DNA of 11,475 nucleotides from the NCBI GenBank assembly GCA_009778055.1, contig WRKN01000068.1, positions 1 to 11,475 of the forward strand, in the 5' to 3' direction. The position numbers and the translations under genes were made by a program. Shown piece after piece: positions 1 to 7,018 of this stretch (positions are counted from its first letter, which is position 1; the number at the start of each line of letters is the position of its first letter). The notes under the pieces are model-generated. The model had not been told where the DNA came from. It was given only the letters and a program-made list of their open reading frames with translations, and made no database searches. The DNA comes from Synergistaceae bacterium (lineage in GTDB: Bacteria; Synergistota; Synergistia; Synergistales; Aminobacteriaceae).

Positions 1-295
1 CCGTGGTCGGCAGGAACGCCGTCACTCCGTGTTCGGCAAGGCAGCGGCTGAAGGTGTCCATTGATTCGTCAGTGGCGTCCATCGCGTCCGCGCCTCCGGC
101 GCCGTGAACGTGCGCGTCGATGAACCCCGGAGACACGTATGCGCCGCGCAGTTCGAAACGTTCCGCGTCAATTCCGTCGGCGCAGGCAAAAAGGCTTTCC
201 GGCACGCACGATAAAATTCTGTCATTAAAGAGAAGAGAGTGCCGCTCAAGTATCCTGTCTTTCAAAATTATTTTCCCGCCGGTCAAAAGTTTCAT
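1..295 (-). CDS. nagA: N-acetylglucosamine-6-phosphate deacetylase, second tandem copy (3' end outside window)
   Basis: This open frame starts at ATG 295-293 and runs off the left edge with 98 codons visible and no stop. The protein begins MKLLTGGKIILKDR and is the same in about 85 of 98 residues as the N-terminus of the complete nagA at 420-1577, so it is a tandem paralogue. The DNA aligns with 1274-1577, with three codons missing near residue 36. NagA removes the acetyl group from GlcNAc-6-phosphate to give glucosamine-6-phosphate in the cytoplasm. This copy has the standard amidohydrolase H-x-H motif (H62, H64 in AHVHGAGG), whereas the complete copy has H-x-N. The only Shine-Dalgarno candidate (AAAGGA, about 11 nt before ATG) lies in the 3' arm of a 6-bp hairpin at 309-323, so initiation may be weak or structured. 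Whether the gene is intact further left cannot be seen. Family call is firm; functional status is unknown. Confidence 0.85.
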   Translation of the reverse strand, partial: MKLLTGGKIILKDRILERHSLLFNDRILSCVPESLFACADGIDAERFELRGAYVSPGFIDAHVHGAGGADAMDATDESMDTFSRCLAEHGVTAFLPTT

Positions 296-379
296 ACAAA
301 TCCCCATTCCTTTCTGCGAAAGGCACAAAACGGAATGAAAATTGGTGGAGTTTTGTGCTTTAGCATAAAAATAGTTTCA
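288..379 (-). repeat. Insertion-like 85-nt segment bounded by TGAAACT direct repeats, displacing the leader of the second nagA
   Basis: On the minus strand TGAAACT occurs at 379-373 and again at 294-288, with a period of 85 nt. Upstream of the first repeat the sequence reads GGAGGTAATAGTTTGAAACT, which matches the complete nagA's leader GGAGGGATTAGTATGAAACT base for base in spacing. Deleting one period would join that ribosome binding site to the second nagA copy and recreate the leader of the first. The displaced start now opens a six-codon remnant (TTG AAA CTA TTT TTA TGC TAA, 380-360; peptide MKLFLC). The segment holds a 9-bp inverted repeat (323-331 with 350-358) and a 6-bp one (309-314 with 318-323). 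No terminal inverted repeats or coding capacity are apparent. The repeat and alignment are direct observations; calling it an insertion with a target duplication is inference. Confidence 0.5.
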
Positions 380-386
380 AACTATT
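370..386. promoter_or_regulatory. 17-bp perfect palindrome between the nagA copies
   Basis: AATAGTTT-C-AAACTATT is perfectly symmetrical about position 378. It could be an operator for a dimeric repressor or a short hairpin in the nagA transcript; on the minus strand it starts directly after a GGAGG. I do not recognise it as a known GlcNAc-regulator (NagC, NagR) site. Half of it lies in the insertion-like segment, so the symmetry may be accidental. Confidence 0.3.
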
Positions 387-419
387 ACCTCCAATAAGTA
401 ATTATTTGCTCTGACAATA

Positions 420-1577
420 TTACGCTCGTTCGTATACCAGCCTGCCTTCGACGAAGGTTTTCAGCACATTGAGGTCGTCGTCTAAACAAATGATATCGGC
501 GTCGCAACCGGGAGCTATGGAGCCTTTGCGAGCAAGGCCGTGAAGCCTTGCCGGGTTGGCCGAGCCCAAGCCCACCATCTCGGGCAGGGGGCGTCCCGTG
601 GCTCTCCACACGTTCAGCACCCCAACATTCATGAACAGGGAGCTTCCGGCTAAAGTTCCGTTCGGCAGGCGCGGTACGCCGTCCTCGACAAGCACCTTGC
701 GGTCTACGAATTCGTACTCTCCGTCCGGCAAGCCGGCCACGCGCATGGAGTCCGAGACTATCATAAACCTGTCGGTTCCCAGCGCCCTGCAAAGCGGCTC
801 GAATAGCTCGCTGCGCACGTGAGCGCCGTCCGTTATGATTTCGCACATGACGGAAGAGCACAGCGCAGCGCCCACCATACCGGGCGCGCGGTGGTGAAGC
901 CCGCTTTGAGCGTTGAAGAGGTGGGTTATCGACTTCGCGCCGGACTCGATGGCGGCCATGGCTTCCTCGAAGCCGGCTCCGGTGTGGCCGATGGACGGGA
1001 CTATATCAAGTTCGAGCAGACGCTTGAGGAAAACGTGTTCGGGGTCTTTCCGGGGCGAAAAGGTAACAGTCCGTATGACGTCCGCGCGCTGTTCCACCCA
1101 TTCGGCGTCCGGAGTATCCTCTATGTATTCCTCCGGGTGAGCGCCCCTTTGAGCAACGTCGAGCCACGGGCCTTCCAGGTGCAGGCCCAGCGCCTTCGCG
1201 CCGGGCAGCGGCCGTTTCATGGCGCGCCTGACGTTTTCGATCGCGGCGTCGAGGCGTTCCCGGGACGTCGTGACCGAGGTGGGCAGGAACGCCGTCACTC
1301 CGTGTTCGGCAAGGCAGCGGCTGAAGGTGTCCATTGATTCGTCGGTGGCGTCCGCGGTGTCCGCGCCTCCCGCGCCGTTAACGTGTACGTCGATGAACCC
1401 CGGAGACACGTACTCGCCGCGCAGCTCGAAACGCTCCGCGTCGATTCCATCGGCGCAGATAAGGCCGTCAAGAAGGTTGTCCGGCACGCACGATAAAATT
1501 CTGTCGGTAAAAAGGAGAGAGTGCCGCTCAAGTATCCTGTCGTTCAAAATTATTTTCCCGCCGGTCAAAAGTTTCAT
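420..1577 (-). CDS. nagA: N-acetylglucosamine-6-phosphate deacetylase (complete copy)
   Basis: The 385-residue protein is the usual length for NagA, a cytoplasmic amidohydrolase converting GlcNAc-6-phosphate to GlcN-6-phosphate plus acetate in amino-sugar catabolism and wall recycling. Visible landmarks are VSPGFIDVHVNG at about 57-68, HLEGPW with the metal ligand E135, SIGHTG with H198, THLFNA with H219, TDGAHV with H253, and VSD with the catalytic-type D276. These match E. coli NagA E131/H195/H216/D273 (established knowledge). The first metal motif is H65-V-N67 instead of H-x-H, close to the Q-x-N of E. coli NagA, which binds a single zinc, so a one-metal enzyme is likely (inference). The C-terminal segment SIAPGCDADIICLDDD is the typical returning beta-strand domain. 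ATG 1577-1575 is preceded by GGAGG at a good distance. It is transcribed away from mazG and followed 124 nt later by a second nagA copy. No nagB is in view. Confidence 0.95.
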   Translation of the reverse strand: MKLLTGGKIILNDRILERHSLLFTDRILSCVPDNLLDGLICADGIDAERFELRGEYVSPGFIDVHVNGAGGADTADATDESMDTFSRCLAEHGVTAFLPTSVTTSRERLDAAIENVRRAMKRPLPGAKALGLHLEGPWLDVAQRGAHPEEYIEDTPDAEWVEQRADVIRTVTFSPRKDPEHVFLKRLLELDIVPSIGHTGAGFEEAMAAIESGAKSITHLFNAQSGLHHRAPGMVGAALCSSVMCEIITDGAHVRSELFEPLCRALGTDRFMIVSDSMRVAGLPDGEYEFVDRKVLVEDGVPRLPNGTLAGSSLFMNVGVLNVWRATGRPLPEMVGLGSANPARLHGLARKGSIAPGCDADIICLDDDLNVLKTFVEGRLVYERA

Positions 1578-1704
1578 ACTAATCCCTCCAAGTAATTATT
1601 CGCTCTTAAACGTATCATTTCGTTCTTCTATAATATCTCATATGCTATGATTAGAAATACGTTTTTAACGTTTAATCCAGTTGCCGAAGGAGTGGCTTTT
1701 AATT
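1578..1704. promoter_or_regulatory. Divergent promoter region between nagA and mazG
   Basis: This AT-rich 127-nt gap separates genes transcribed outward in both directions. On the plus strand a perfect TATAAT lies at 1629-1634, with a poor -35 (TTAAAC at 1606-1611, 17-nt spacer). A second candidate is an extended -10, TGcTATGAT, at 1643-1651. On the minus strand TATTAT (1635-1630) overlaps the plus-strand -10 and could serve nagA, again without a good -35. ACGTTT occurs twice in direct orientation 9 nt apart (1659-1664, 1668-1673) and once inverted as AAACGT (1608-1613), possibly regulator binding sites. AAGGAG at 1687-1692 is the mazG ribosome binding site. The nagA site GGAGG lies at the left edge. 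The elements are visible; their use as promoters is inference. Confidence 0.45.
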
Positions 1705-2571
1705 TTGATTCACGCGCCTGAACGTCATTACTTCGACGAGTTCGCCTCTATAGTGAAACGTCTGAGGGACCCCGGAGGGTGTCCGTGGGACAGGGAGCAG
1801 AAACTGGCCGACCTGCGCGCGTATATAGTGGAGGAAGCCTACGAGCTGACAGACGCCATTACGGCCGGGGACATGGACAAAGTCCGGGAGGAAGCCGGAG
1901 ACCTGCTGCTCCAGATAGTCTTTCTGTCTGCTATAGCCTCGGAAACCGAGGGAACGTTCGGCATCGAAGACGTCGTGAAAGGCATAGGCGACAAGCTGAT
2001 AAGGCGTCACCCACACGTTTTTCCTGAGCCGGGAGCGGGAGAGGAAGAGGAAAAAGTTTCCGGCGTAAACAGCGAACAGGTCATCCGTAACTGGGAGCGT
2101 ATAAAGCAGCAGGAACGCAAGGACAAAAAAGAAGACGCTTCGATACTGTCGGGGCTGCCCAAGGGACTGCCGCCGCTTTTGAAGGCCCATCGAATGCAGG
2201 GTAAGGCGGCCCACGTGGGTTTTGACTGGCCCCAGGGGAATTTAAGGCCGCTTTTTGACAAATTGGACGAAGAAGTGGCGGAACTGAAAGAAGCCGTTGC
2301 GCTTGCCGAAAACGAAGCGATGAAAAACGACGCCGTAGAGGACGAGTTGGGGGATTTGCTTTTCATGACGGTAAACCTGGCGCGTCACTTGAACGTCAAC
2401 CCCGATTCCGCGCTGTCTATGGCCTGCAATAAGTTCGCCGGGCGATTTCAAAAAGTTGAATTGAAAGCGGCGGCAAACGGGCGGCATTTGAACGAATGTT
2501 CGCTCGAAGAACTGGATACTATGTGGGAAGACGCTAAAAAAGAGGAGGGACGTAAATGCCGCGGGCTATGA
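1705..2571 (+). CDS. mazG: Nucleoside triphosphate pyrophosphohydrolase MazG
   Basis: MazG hydrolyses nucleoside triphosphates to monophosphates plus pyrophosphate, serving in nucleotide-pool cleaning and, in E. coli, ppGpp control. Two MazG domains are visible. The N-terminal one has GGCPWDREQ (about 24-32), EEAYE (43-47) and REEAGDLL (61-68), which supply the acidic Mg-binding residues. The C-terminal one has DEEVAELKEA, EDELGDLLFMTVNLARHL and NKFAGRF. A charged linker near 115-140 separates them. I place the start at TTG 1705, 12 nt after AAGGAG (1687-1692), giving 288 residues. The in-frame TTG at 1681 lies upstream of that ribosome binding site and adds a hydrophobic stretch not typical of MazG. 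The end overlaps the next gene by 16 nt, indicating translational coupling. It is the first gene of the long plus-strand operon. Family call is very safe; the exact start is less so. Confidence 0.93.
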   Translation: MIHAPERHYFDEFASIVKRLRDPGGCPWDREQKLADLRAYIVEEAYELTDAITAGDMDKVREEAGDLLLQIVFLSAIASETEGTFGIEDVVKGIGDKLIRRHPHVFPEPGAGEEEEKVSGVNSEQVIRNWERIKQQERKDKKEDASILSGLPKGLPPLLKAHRMQGKAAHVGFDWPQGNLRPLFDKLDEEVAELKEAVALAENEAMKNDAVEDELGDLLFMTVNLARHLNVNPDSALSMACNKFAGRFQKVELKAAANGRHLNECSLEELDTMWEDAKKEEGRKCRGL

Positions 2572-3947
2572 TTATGGAAACGGCGCTGCGTGACGCGCAC
2601 CAGTCCTTGTTTGCAACTCGTATGCGCACCTCGGACATGGTCCCCATACTTGAGGCGATGGACGAGGTGGGGTACTACTCTCTGGAGATGTGGGGAGGAG
2701 CCACGTTCGACGCTTGTATGCGCTTTTTGGGCGAGGACCCGTGGGAGCGCCTGAGAACCATCCGCAAGCACGTCAAAAAAACGAAGCTGCAGATGCTTTT
2801 GCGCGGGCAGAATCTCGTCGGTTACAGACACTACGCTGACGACGCCGTGCGCGAATTTGTAAAAGCGGCCATCGGCAACGGCATTGACGTCGTCCGCGTT
2901 TTCGACGCCCTGAACGACCTGCGCAACATGGAAATTGCCGCGGAGCAGATTAAAAAAGAGGGCGGCCATCTGCAGATGTGCATTGCCTACACCCTGTCGC
3001 CGGTTCATACACTGGAGGCGTTTGCCGACATGGCTTATAAAATGACGCGGATGGGGGCCGACTCCATAGCTTTCAAGGACATGGCCGGGATGCTGAGTCC
3101 GGTGGACTGCGTAAGCCTCGTAAAAGCGGTCAAGGCCAGGACTGACGTTCCCATACATCTGCACACGCACTACACCAGCGGAATGGGTTCCATGACATAC
3201 TACGCCGGGCTTGAAGCGGGGGCGTCCGTTGTGGACACCGCCATTTCGCCGCTGTCGATGGGAACCAGCCAGCCGCCCACGGAGTCGATTGTCGCGGCCC
3301 TGGCGGGGGGCGGGCTGGATACGGGCATCAAGCTGGAAAACCTTGTGCCGGTGGCGGAGTATTTCAAAAAGATACGCGACAAGTACGGCAGTTTTATTAC
3401 CGACATCGGCGGCGTGGACATAAATGTCCTGCGCTATCAGATACCGGGGGGCATGTACTCAAACCTGACGAGCCAGCTCAGGGAACAGAACGCCCTCGAC
3501 AAACTCGAGGACGTAATGAACGAAATACCGGTCGTCCGCAAGGCTATGGGCTACCCTCCCCTCGTAACCCCCACAAGCCAGATGGTCGGAACTCAGGCCA
3601 CGTTTAACGTGATTTCGGGACAGAGGTGGAAGAACATATCGAAAGAGGTAAAGCAGTATTTCCTTGGATTCTACGGCACGCCGCCCGCTCCGCTCGATAA
3701 GGAGGTTCAGAAGGCGGCTATAGGCGACGAGAAGCCTATAACGTGCAGGCCGGGTGAGAAAATCGCTCCTGAGATGGAAGCGGCTCGCAAGGACGCGGCC
3801 GCGTGGGCGCAGCAGCCGGAAGACGCTCTCTCCTGGCTTATGTTCCCGCAGGTGGCCAAGGATTTCCTGCCTCAAAAATACGCCCGCGCAACGAAAAGAG
3901 ACGTGGGGCTGAACGAACTGGTGGACGGCAGCGCGTATCCGGCGTAA
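2556..3947 (+). CDS. oadA: Biotin-dependent carboxyltransferase subunit (oxaloacetate decarboxylase alpha / pyruvate carboxylase B type), no biotin domain
   Basis: The enzyme moves a carboxyl group between oxaloacetate/pyruvate and biotin on a carrier protein. The 463 residues contain the HMGL-like TIM barrel: ETALRDAHQSLFATR (8-22, D13 a metal ligand), WGGATFDACMRFLGEDPWERLR (46-67), LLRGQNLVGYRHY (81-93), FKDMAG with the carboxylated-type lysine K174, HLHTH (201-205, metal-binding H203 and H205), and the carboxyltransferase C-domain with VTPTSQMVGTQA (337-348). It stops after that domain. Full OadA and PycB proteins are near 600 residues and end in a biotinyl domain with an MKM-type motif; none is here, so a separate biotin carrier must exist, as in the propionibacterial transcarboxylase 5S/1.3S arrangement. 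ATG 2556 follows AGGAGGG by about 7 nt and overlaps the mazG end by 16 nt. Membrane (beta) or gamma subunits are not in the window, so decarboxylase, carboxylase and transcarboxylase roles cannot be separated. Confidence 0.88.
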   Translation: MPRAMIMETALRDAHQSLFATRMRTSDMVPILEAMDEVGYYSLEMWGGATFDACMRFLGEDPWERLRTIRKHVKKTKLQMLLRGQNLVGYRHYADDAVREFVKAAIGNGIDVVRVFDALNDLRNMEIAAEQIKKEGGHLQMCIAYTLSPVHTLEAFADMAYKMTRMGADSIAFKDMAGMLSPVDCVSLVKAVKARTDVPIHLHTHYTSGMGSMTYYAGLEAGASVVDTAISPLSMGTSQPPTESIVAALAGGGLDTGIKLENLVPVAEYFKKIRDKYGSFITDIGGVDINVLRYQIPGGMYSNLTSQLREQNALDKLEDVMNEIPVVRKAMGYPPLVTPTSQMVGTQATFNVISGQRWKNISKEVKQYFLGFYGTPPAPLDKEVQKAAIGDEKPITCRPGEKIAPEMEAARKDAAAWAQQPEDALSWLMFPQVAKDFLPQKYARATKRDVGLNELVDGSAYPA

Positions 3948-3951
3948 CGAC

Positions 3952-4929
3952 ATGGAATCGGAAGAAAGCGCCGTTTTGCGCGTCGAAATGTCCGGAGAGG
4001 ACGCGATGTTCCGCCTTTCAGGCGTTAACGACGAGAATCTGGAGGCTATACGGGAGCGTTATCCGGTCAACCTGATAGTCCGGGGATGTAACATCCAAGT
4101 GGACGGCTCCGACAGAGAACCGGTGAAAATTGTCGGCAGCCTGCTTCGTCAGCTTTCCGCCGTGGCGGATAAGGGGTACGACGTTCATGTAGCCGACGTC
4201 AGGCACGCTATGGACGCGATTGCCGAAGGGCACGAGCCGAAACTGGAGGCGCTTTATTGCGACGTGATATGCACTACGAGCAAGGGCAAGCCTGTCCGCG
4301 CCAAAACCGTGGGGCAGCGCGCCTACATAAAGGCGATCAGGGACAACCACATCCTCTTCGCCGTGGGTCCTGCCGGAACGGGAAAGACGTATCTGGCGGT
4401 GTGCGAGGCCGTTTCCATGCTGAAGGCCGGCAAAGTCGGCCGGATCGTGCTGGTGCGTCCCGCCGTGGAGGCGGGGGAAAGCCTGGGGTTTCTGCCGGGG
4501 GATCTCAGGGAAAAAGTAGAGCCTTACGTCCGCCCGCTTTATGACGCTTTTTATGAACTGCTGTCGCCTGAGCGTTTCGCGCGGTACGCGGACAAGGGTA
4601 TCATAGAGATAGCCCCTCTGGCTTACATGAGGGGGCGTACTTTGAACGAGAGTTTCATTATTCTTGACGAGGCGCAGAACACTACGCCGGAACAGATGAA
4701 AATGTTTCTGACCCGGCTTGGCTTCGGCTCCAGAGCGGTGGTTACCGGCGACGTAACGCAGATTGACCTGCCGAACGCCAAAGAATCGGGGCTTAAAAAG
4801 GTCAGAGAGATTCTGCTGGGAATAAAAGGAATCGAATTTATCGATTTGACCCACGCAGACGTAGTGCGCCACGAAATCGTCCAAAAGGTGGTTCAGGCTT
4901 ACGAGCGTTATGAGCAGTCAAGTTCGTAA
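3952..4929 (+). CDS. phoH: PhoH family P-loop ATPase
   Basis: PhoH-like proteins are cytoplasmic ATPases linked to RNA metabolism and commonly encoded next to ybeY; their biochemical role is only partly known. The 325-residue protein has the family's N-terminal small KH-like region (about 1-110), Walker A GPAGTGKT at 139-146, LVRPAVEAGESLGFLPGD (167-184), Walker B FIILDEAQN at 235-243, and the sensor-like VVTGDVTQIDLP at 263-274. All motifs are intact and the length is typical. The gene begins 4 nt after the oadA stop with no clear Shine-Dalgarno sequence, so it probably depends on coupling to the upstream gene. Its end overlaps the following HD gene by 20 nt. Placement just before pgpH and ybeY supports a role in RNA and ribosome maintenance. 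Confidence 0.95.
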   Translation: MESEESAVLRVEMSGEDAMFRLSGVNDENLEAIRERYPVNLIVRGCNIQVDGSDREPVKIVGSLLRQLSAVADKGYDVHVADVRHAMDAIAEGHEPKLEALYCDVICTTSKGKPVRAKTVGQRAYIKAIRDNHILFAVGPAGTGKTYLAVCEAVSMLKAGKVGRIVLVRPAVEAGESLGFLPGDLREKVEPYVRPLYDAFYELLSPERFARYADKGIIEIAPLAYMRGRTLNESFIILDEAQNTTPEQMKMFLTRLGFGSRAVVTGDVTQIDLPNAKESGLKKVREILLGIKGIEFIDLTHADVVRHEIVQKVVQAYERYEQSSS

Positions 4930-7012
4930 AAACGACAAATTCAGGCACAGGGTTTCGGGGATTCTGGGGTGGTTTCCTCGTGAACTCTATGCCTTTTACT
5001 TTGTTCCGGCGTTGCTTCTTTTATGCGTGGGGAGCGCCATAGTCGTCATGGATTGGCTCTACGTTTCCGGCGATTACGGCTTTTCGACTAACAAGCCGTC
5101 GCCCAGAACGTACAGGGCGATTTCCCCCATGACCTACCTCGACCTCGCGATGACCGACAGGTTGAGGGACAGGGCGGGCAGTTCGGTGGCGGGCGTCATC
5201 GTGCGGAACATCAGCGCGCCTGACCGTATGAAGCTGCGGCTGGACGCGTTCCGCGACCTCCATACCGGAACGGGGGATTTTCCCGAAGGGTTGGTCAACG
5301 CGTTCGGCGTCATGTCCGAGGATCAAAGGGAACGCCTGCTTTCGGCGGCGGAAATGGTCGGTGAAGTGTACTTTGAAACGGCTACCTCCGGAGACGTCGG
5401 TACGGAGTGGAGGGACAGGTCCATACTTTGGACGGAAATCAACAAGCTGGAAATGTCCCTTGTCGAGAGGAACCTCGTTTATCAGTTGCTGGAAGAAATA
5501 ACAGAGCCTCGCTACCAGGCGGATCCGCGGTTGACGGCGTTCGTGAGGGACGCGGAAAGAAGGGACATACCTATAGTAGAGCGCAGAATGGAAGTGGGAG
5601 ACGTCATCGTCAGAAGGGGCGAGACAGTCACTCCTTCGATAGCGCGTTCGCTGAGGGAACAGGGCTATCCGGAGGACAAATTCCCGCTTACCCAGGGAGT
5701 TGCGGCGCTTGTCGTGACGCTTGCGCTGCCCCTGTGGATGGACGTCGTGGCGCGCCGAGGAGCGCGAGCGCGCGGATTCGGCGACACCAAGTGGGGCTGC
5801 GTGGTTTTCGTCGTCGCGACGGCGTGGATATGCGAGGCCGTCGCCACGCGCATGGGTATTGTCGGAGGCGGAGTGTTGGCCGCGGTTACGGTATCGTTTC
5901 TCTGCCTGCCGCCTAATCTCGCCTTTCACACGGTGCTTTTGGGGGCCGTTTCCGGGGTCTTTTTGACCGCCGGGCTGCCCTCGTACGGAGTGCTGTCTTT
6001 TTTGTTCTTATTTTTTGCGGCCGCCATGATAGGTTTTTACGCCCTGCCGAGGACAGACTCGCTTAAAAACCTGAGCGCGAAGGTGTTTTCCATAGCTGTT
6101 TTTTTGGCGCTTACCAAAGAAGCCGCCAGGGTTTTGCTTGGGCTGCCCGTATTTGAGATGATGACTCTGGGCTGGCCTCTTGGAGAAACGTGGCTCAGAA
6201 TGGGGAGATTTCTGCTGTTCGACTTTACCGCTACGTTGCTGGCGGTTTCCCTGCTGTTCACGACAGAGGGGACCATAGGAGCCTTTACAGCTCTCAAGGC
6301 CAGGGAACTGAGCCAGCCATCCAACCCCCTTCTCCGCAAACTCCACACGGAGGCTCCGGGCACTTATCACCATAGCCTGACGATAGGCGCTCTGGCGGGA
6401 ACCGTGGCAAGCGCGCTTGGAATGGACGAAAACCTCGTCCGGGTCGGAGCTTACTATCACGACATAGGAAAGCTGCTCCGTCCCCGTCATTTCGTAGAAA
6501 ATCAAATGGGCGGAGACAATATACACGATACGTTATCGCCGACTTTGTCGGCGGTGGCGATAATCTCACATGTCAGGGAAGGAGCGGAGCTGGCAAACAA
6601 ATACGGCCTTCCAAAGAAAGTCAAACAGTTCATCATCGAACATCACGGAACTACGTGCGTAAGCTATTTTTATAAAAAAGCGCTTGCCCAGGGAGAGAAC
6701 GTGGAACGCGAGCAGTTCTGCTATCCCGGTCCCAAACCGCAGTCCCGCGAGACGGCGCTCCTTATGCTTATGGACTCCCTCGAAGCCGCGGTCAGGGCGG
6801 GAATCAAGAACATATCGAAAATCACCGACGTTCAGGAGTTAATAGATAGGGTCGTCAACGTCAAAATCGAGGAAAAACAGCTTGACGGCGCGGATTTCAC
6901 TTTCAAGGAGCTGGAGCTGATTAAAACGGCGAGCCTCAAAGCGCTGCGATCCATGTACCACACAAGGGATGTTAAAGAGATAAAAGATAAAGAAAATAAA
7001 GAAGGACCGTAA
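4910..7012 (+). CDS. pgpH: 7TM-HD membrane phosphohydrolase, PgpH/YqfF type (c-di-AMP phosphodiesterase)
   Basis: PgpH proteins degrade cyclic di-AMP to pApA and so influence osmotic and wall homeostasis (established for the family). The 700-residue layout is complete: a TM helix near 28-50, a long extracytoplasmic 7TMR-HDED region (about 51-258, ending PIVERRMEVGDVIVRRGETV), about seven TM helices from 262 to 452, then the cytoplasmic HD domain. Metal-binding motifs are YHHSL (486-490), YYHDIGK (515-521) and EHHG (577-580). The HD domain is followed by LMLMDSLEAAVRA. The C-terminal tail is lysine- and glutamate-rich. ATG 4910 lies inside the last codons of phoH (20-nt overlap) with only a weak upstream purine stretch, consistent with coupling. 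Lying between phoH and ybeY it matches the Firmicutes-style arrangement. Activity on c-di-AMP is inferred from family, and no diadenylate cyclase is in view. Confidence 0.93.
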   Translation: MSSQVRKNDKFRHRVSGILGWFPRELYAFYFVPALLLLCVGSAIVVMDWLYVSGDYGFSTNKPSPRTYRAISPMTYLDLAMTDRLRDRAGSSVAGVIVRNISAPDRMKLRLDAFRDLHTGTGDFPEGLVNAFGVMSEDQRERLLSAAEMVGEVYFETATSGDVGTEWRDRSILWTEINKLEMSLVERNLVYQLLEEITEPRYQADPRLTAFVRDAERRDIPIVERRMEVGDVIVRRGETVTPSIARSLREQGYPEDKFPLTQGVAALVVTLALPLWMDVVARRGARARGFGDTKWGCVVFVVATAWICEAVATRMGIVGGGVLAAVTVSFLCLPPNLAFHTVLLGAVSGVFLTAGLPSYGVLSFLFLFFAAAMIGFYALPRTDSLKNLSAKVFSIAVFLALTKEAARVLLGLPVFEMMTLGWPLGETWLRMGRFLLFDFTATLLAVSLLFTTEGTIGAFTALKARELSQPSNPLLRKLHTEAPGTYHHSLTIGALAGTVASALGMDENLVRVGAYYHDIGKLLRPRHFVENQMGGDNIHDTLSPTLSAVAIISHVREGAELANKYGLPKKVKQFIIEHHGTTCVSYFYKKALAQGENVEREQFCYPGPKPQSRETALLMLMDSLEAAVRAGIKNISKITDVQELIDRVVNVKIEEKQLDGADFTFKELELIKTASLKALRSMYHTRDVKEIKDKENKEGP

Positions 7013-7018
7013 AACAAC

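Noticed and set aside
819..1337. Plus-strand open frame of 172 codons within nagA
   Set aside because: Antisense to conserved NagA catalytic motifs, with no homology or initiation signals.
1671..1683. Catabolite-repression (cre)-like sequence near the mazG start
   Set aside because: Only the inner core of the consensus around ACGTT matches; the outer conserved bases are missing and the host may lack CcpA.
4018..4884. Long minus-strand open frame (288 codons) opposite phoH
   Set aside because: Antisense to an intact PhoH with all motifs; no recognisable protein pattern or ribosome binding site.
5021..5929. Minus-strand open frame of 302 codons opposite pgpH
   Set aside because: Arginine/histidine-rich composition typical of antisense frames in this GC range; no motif.
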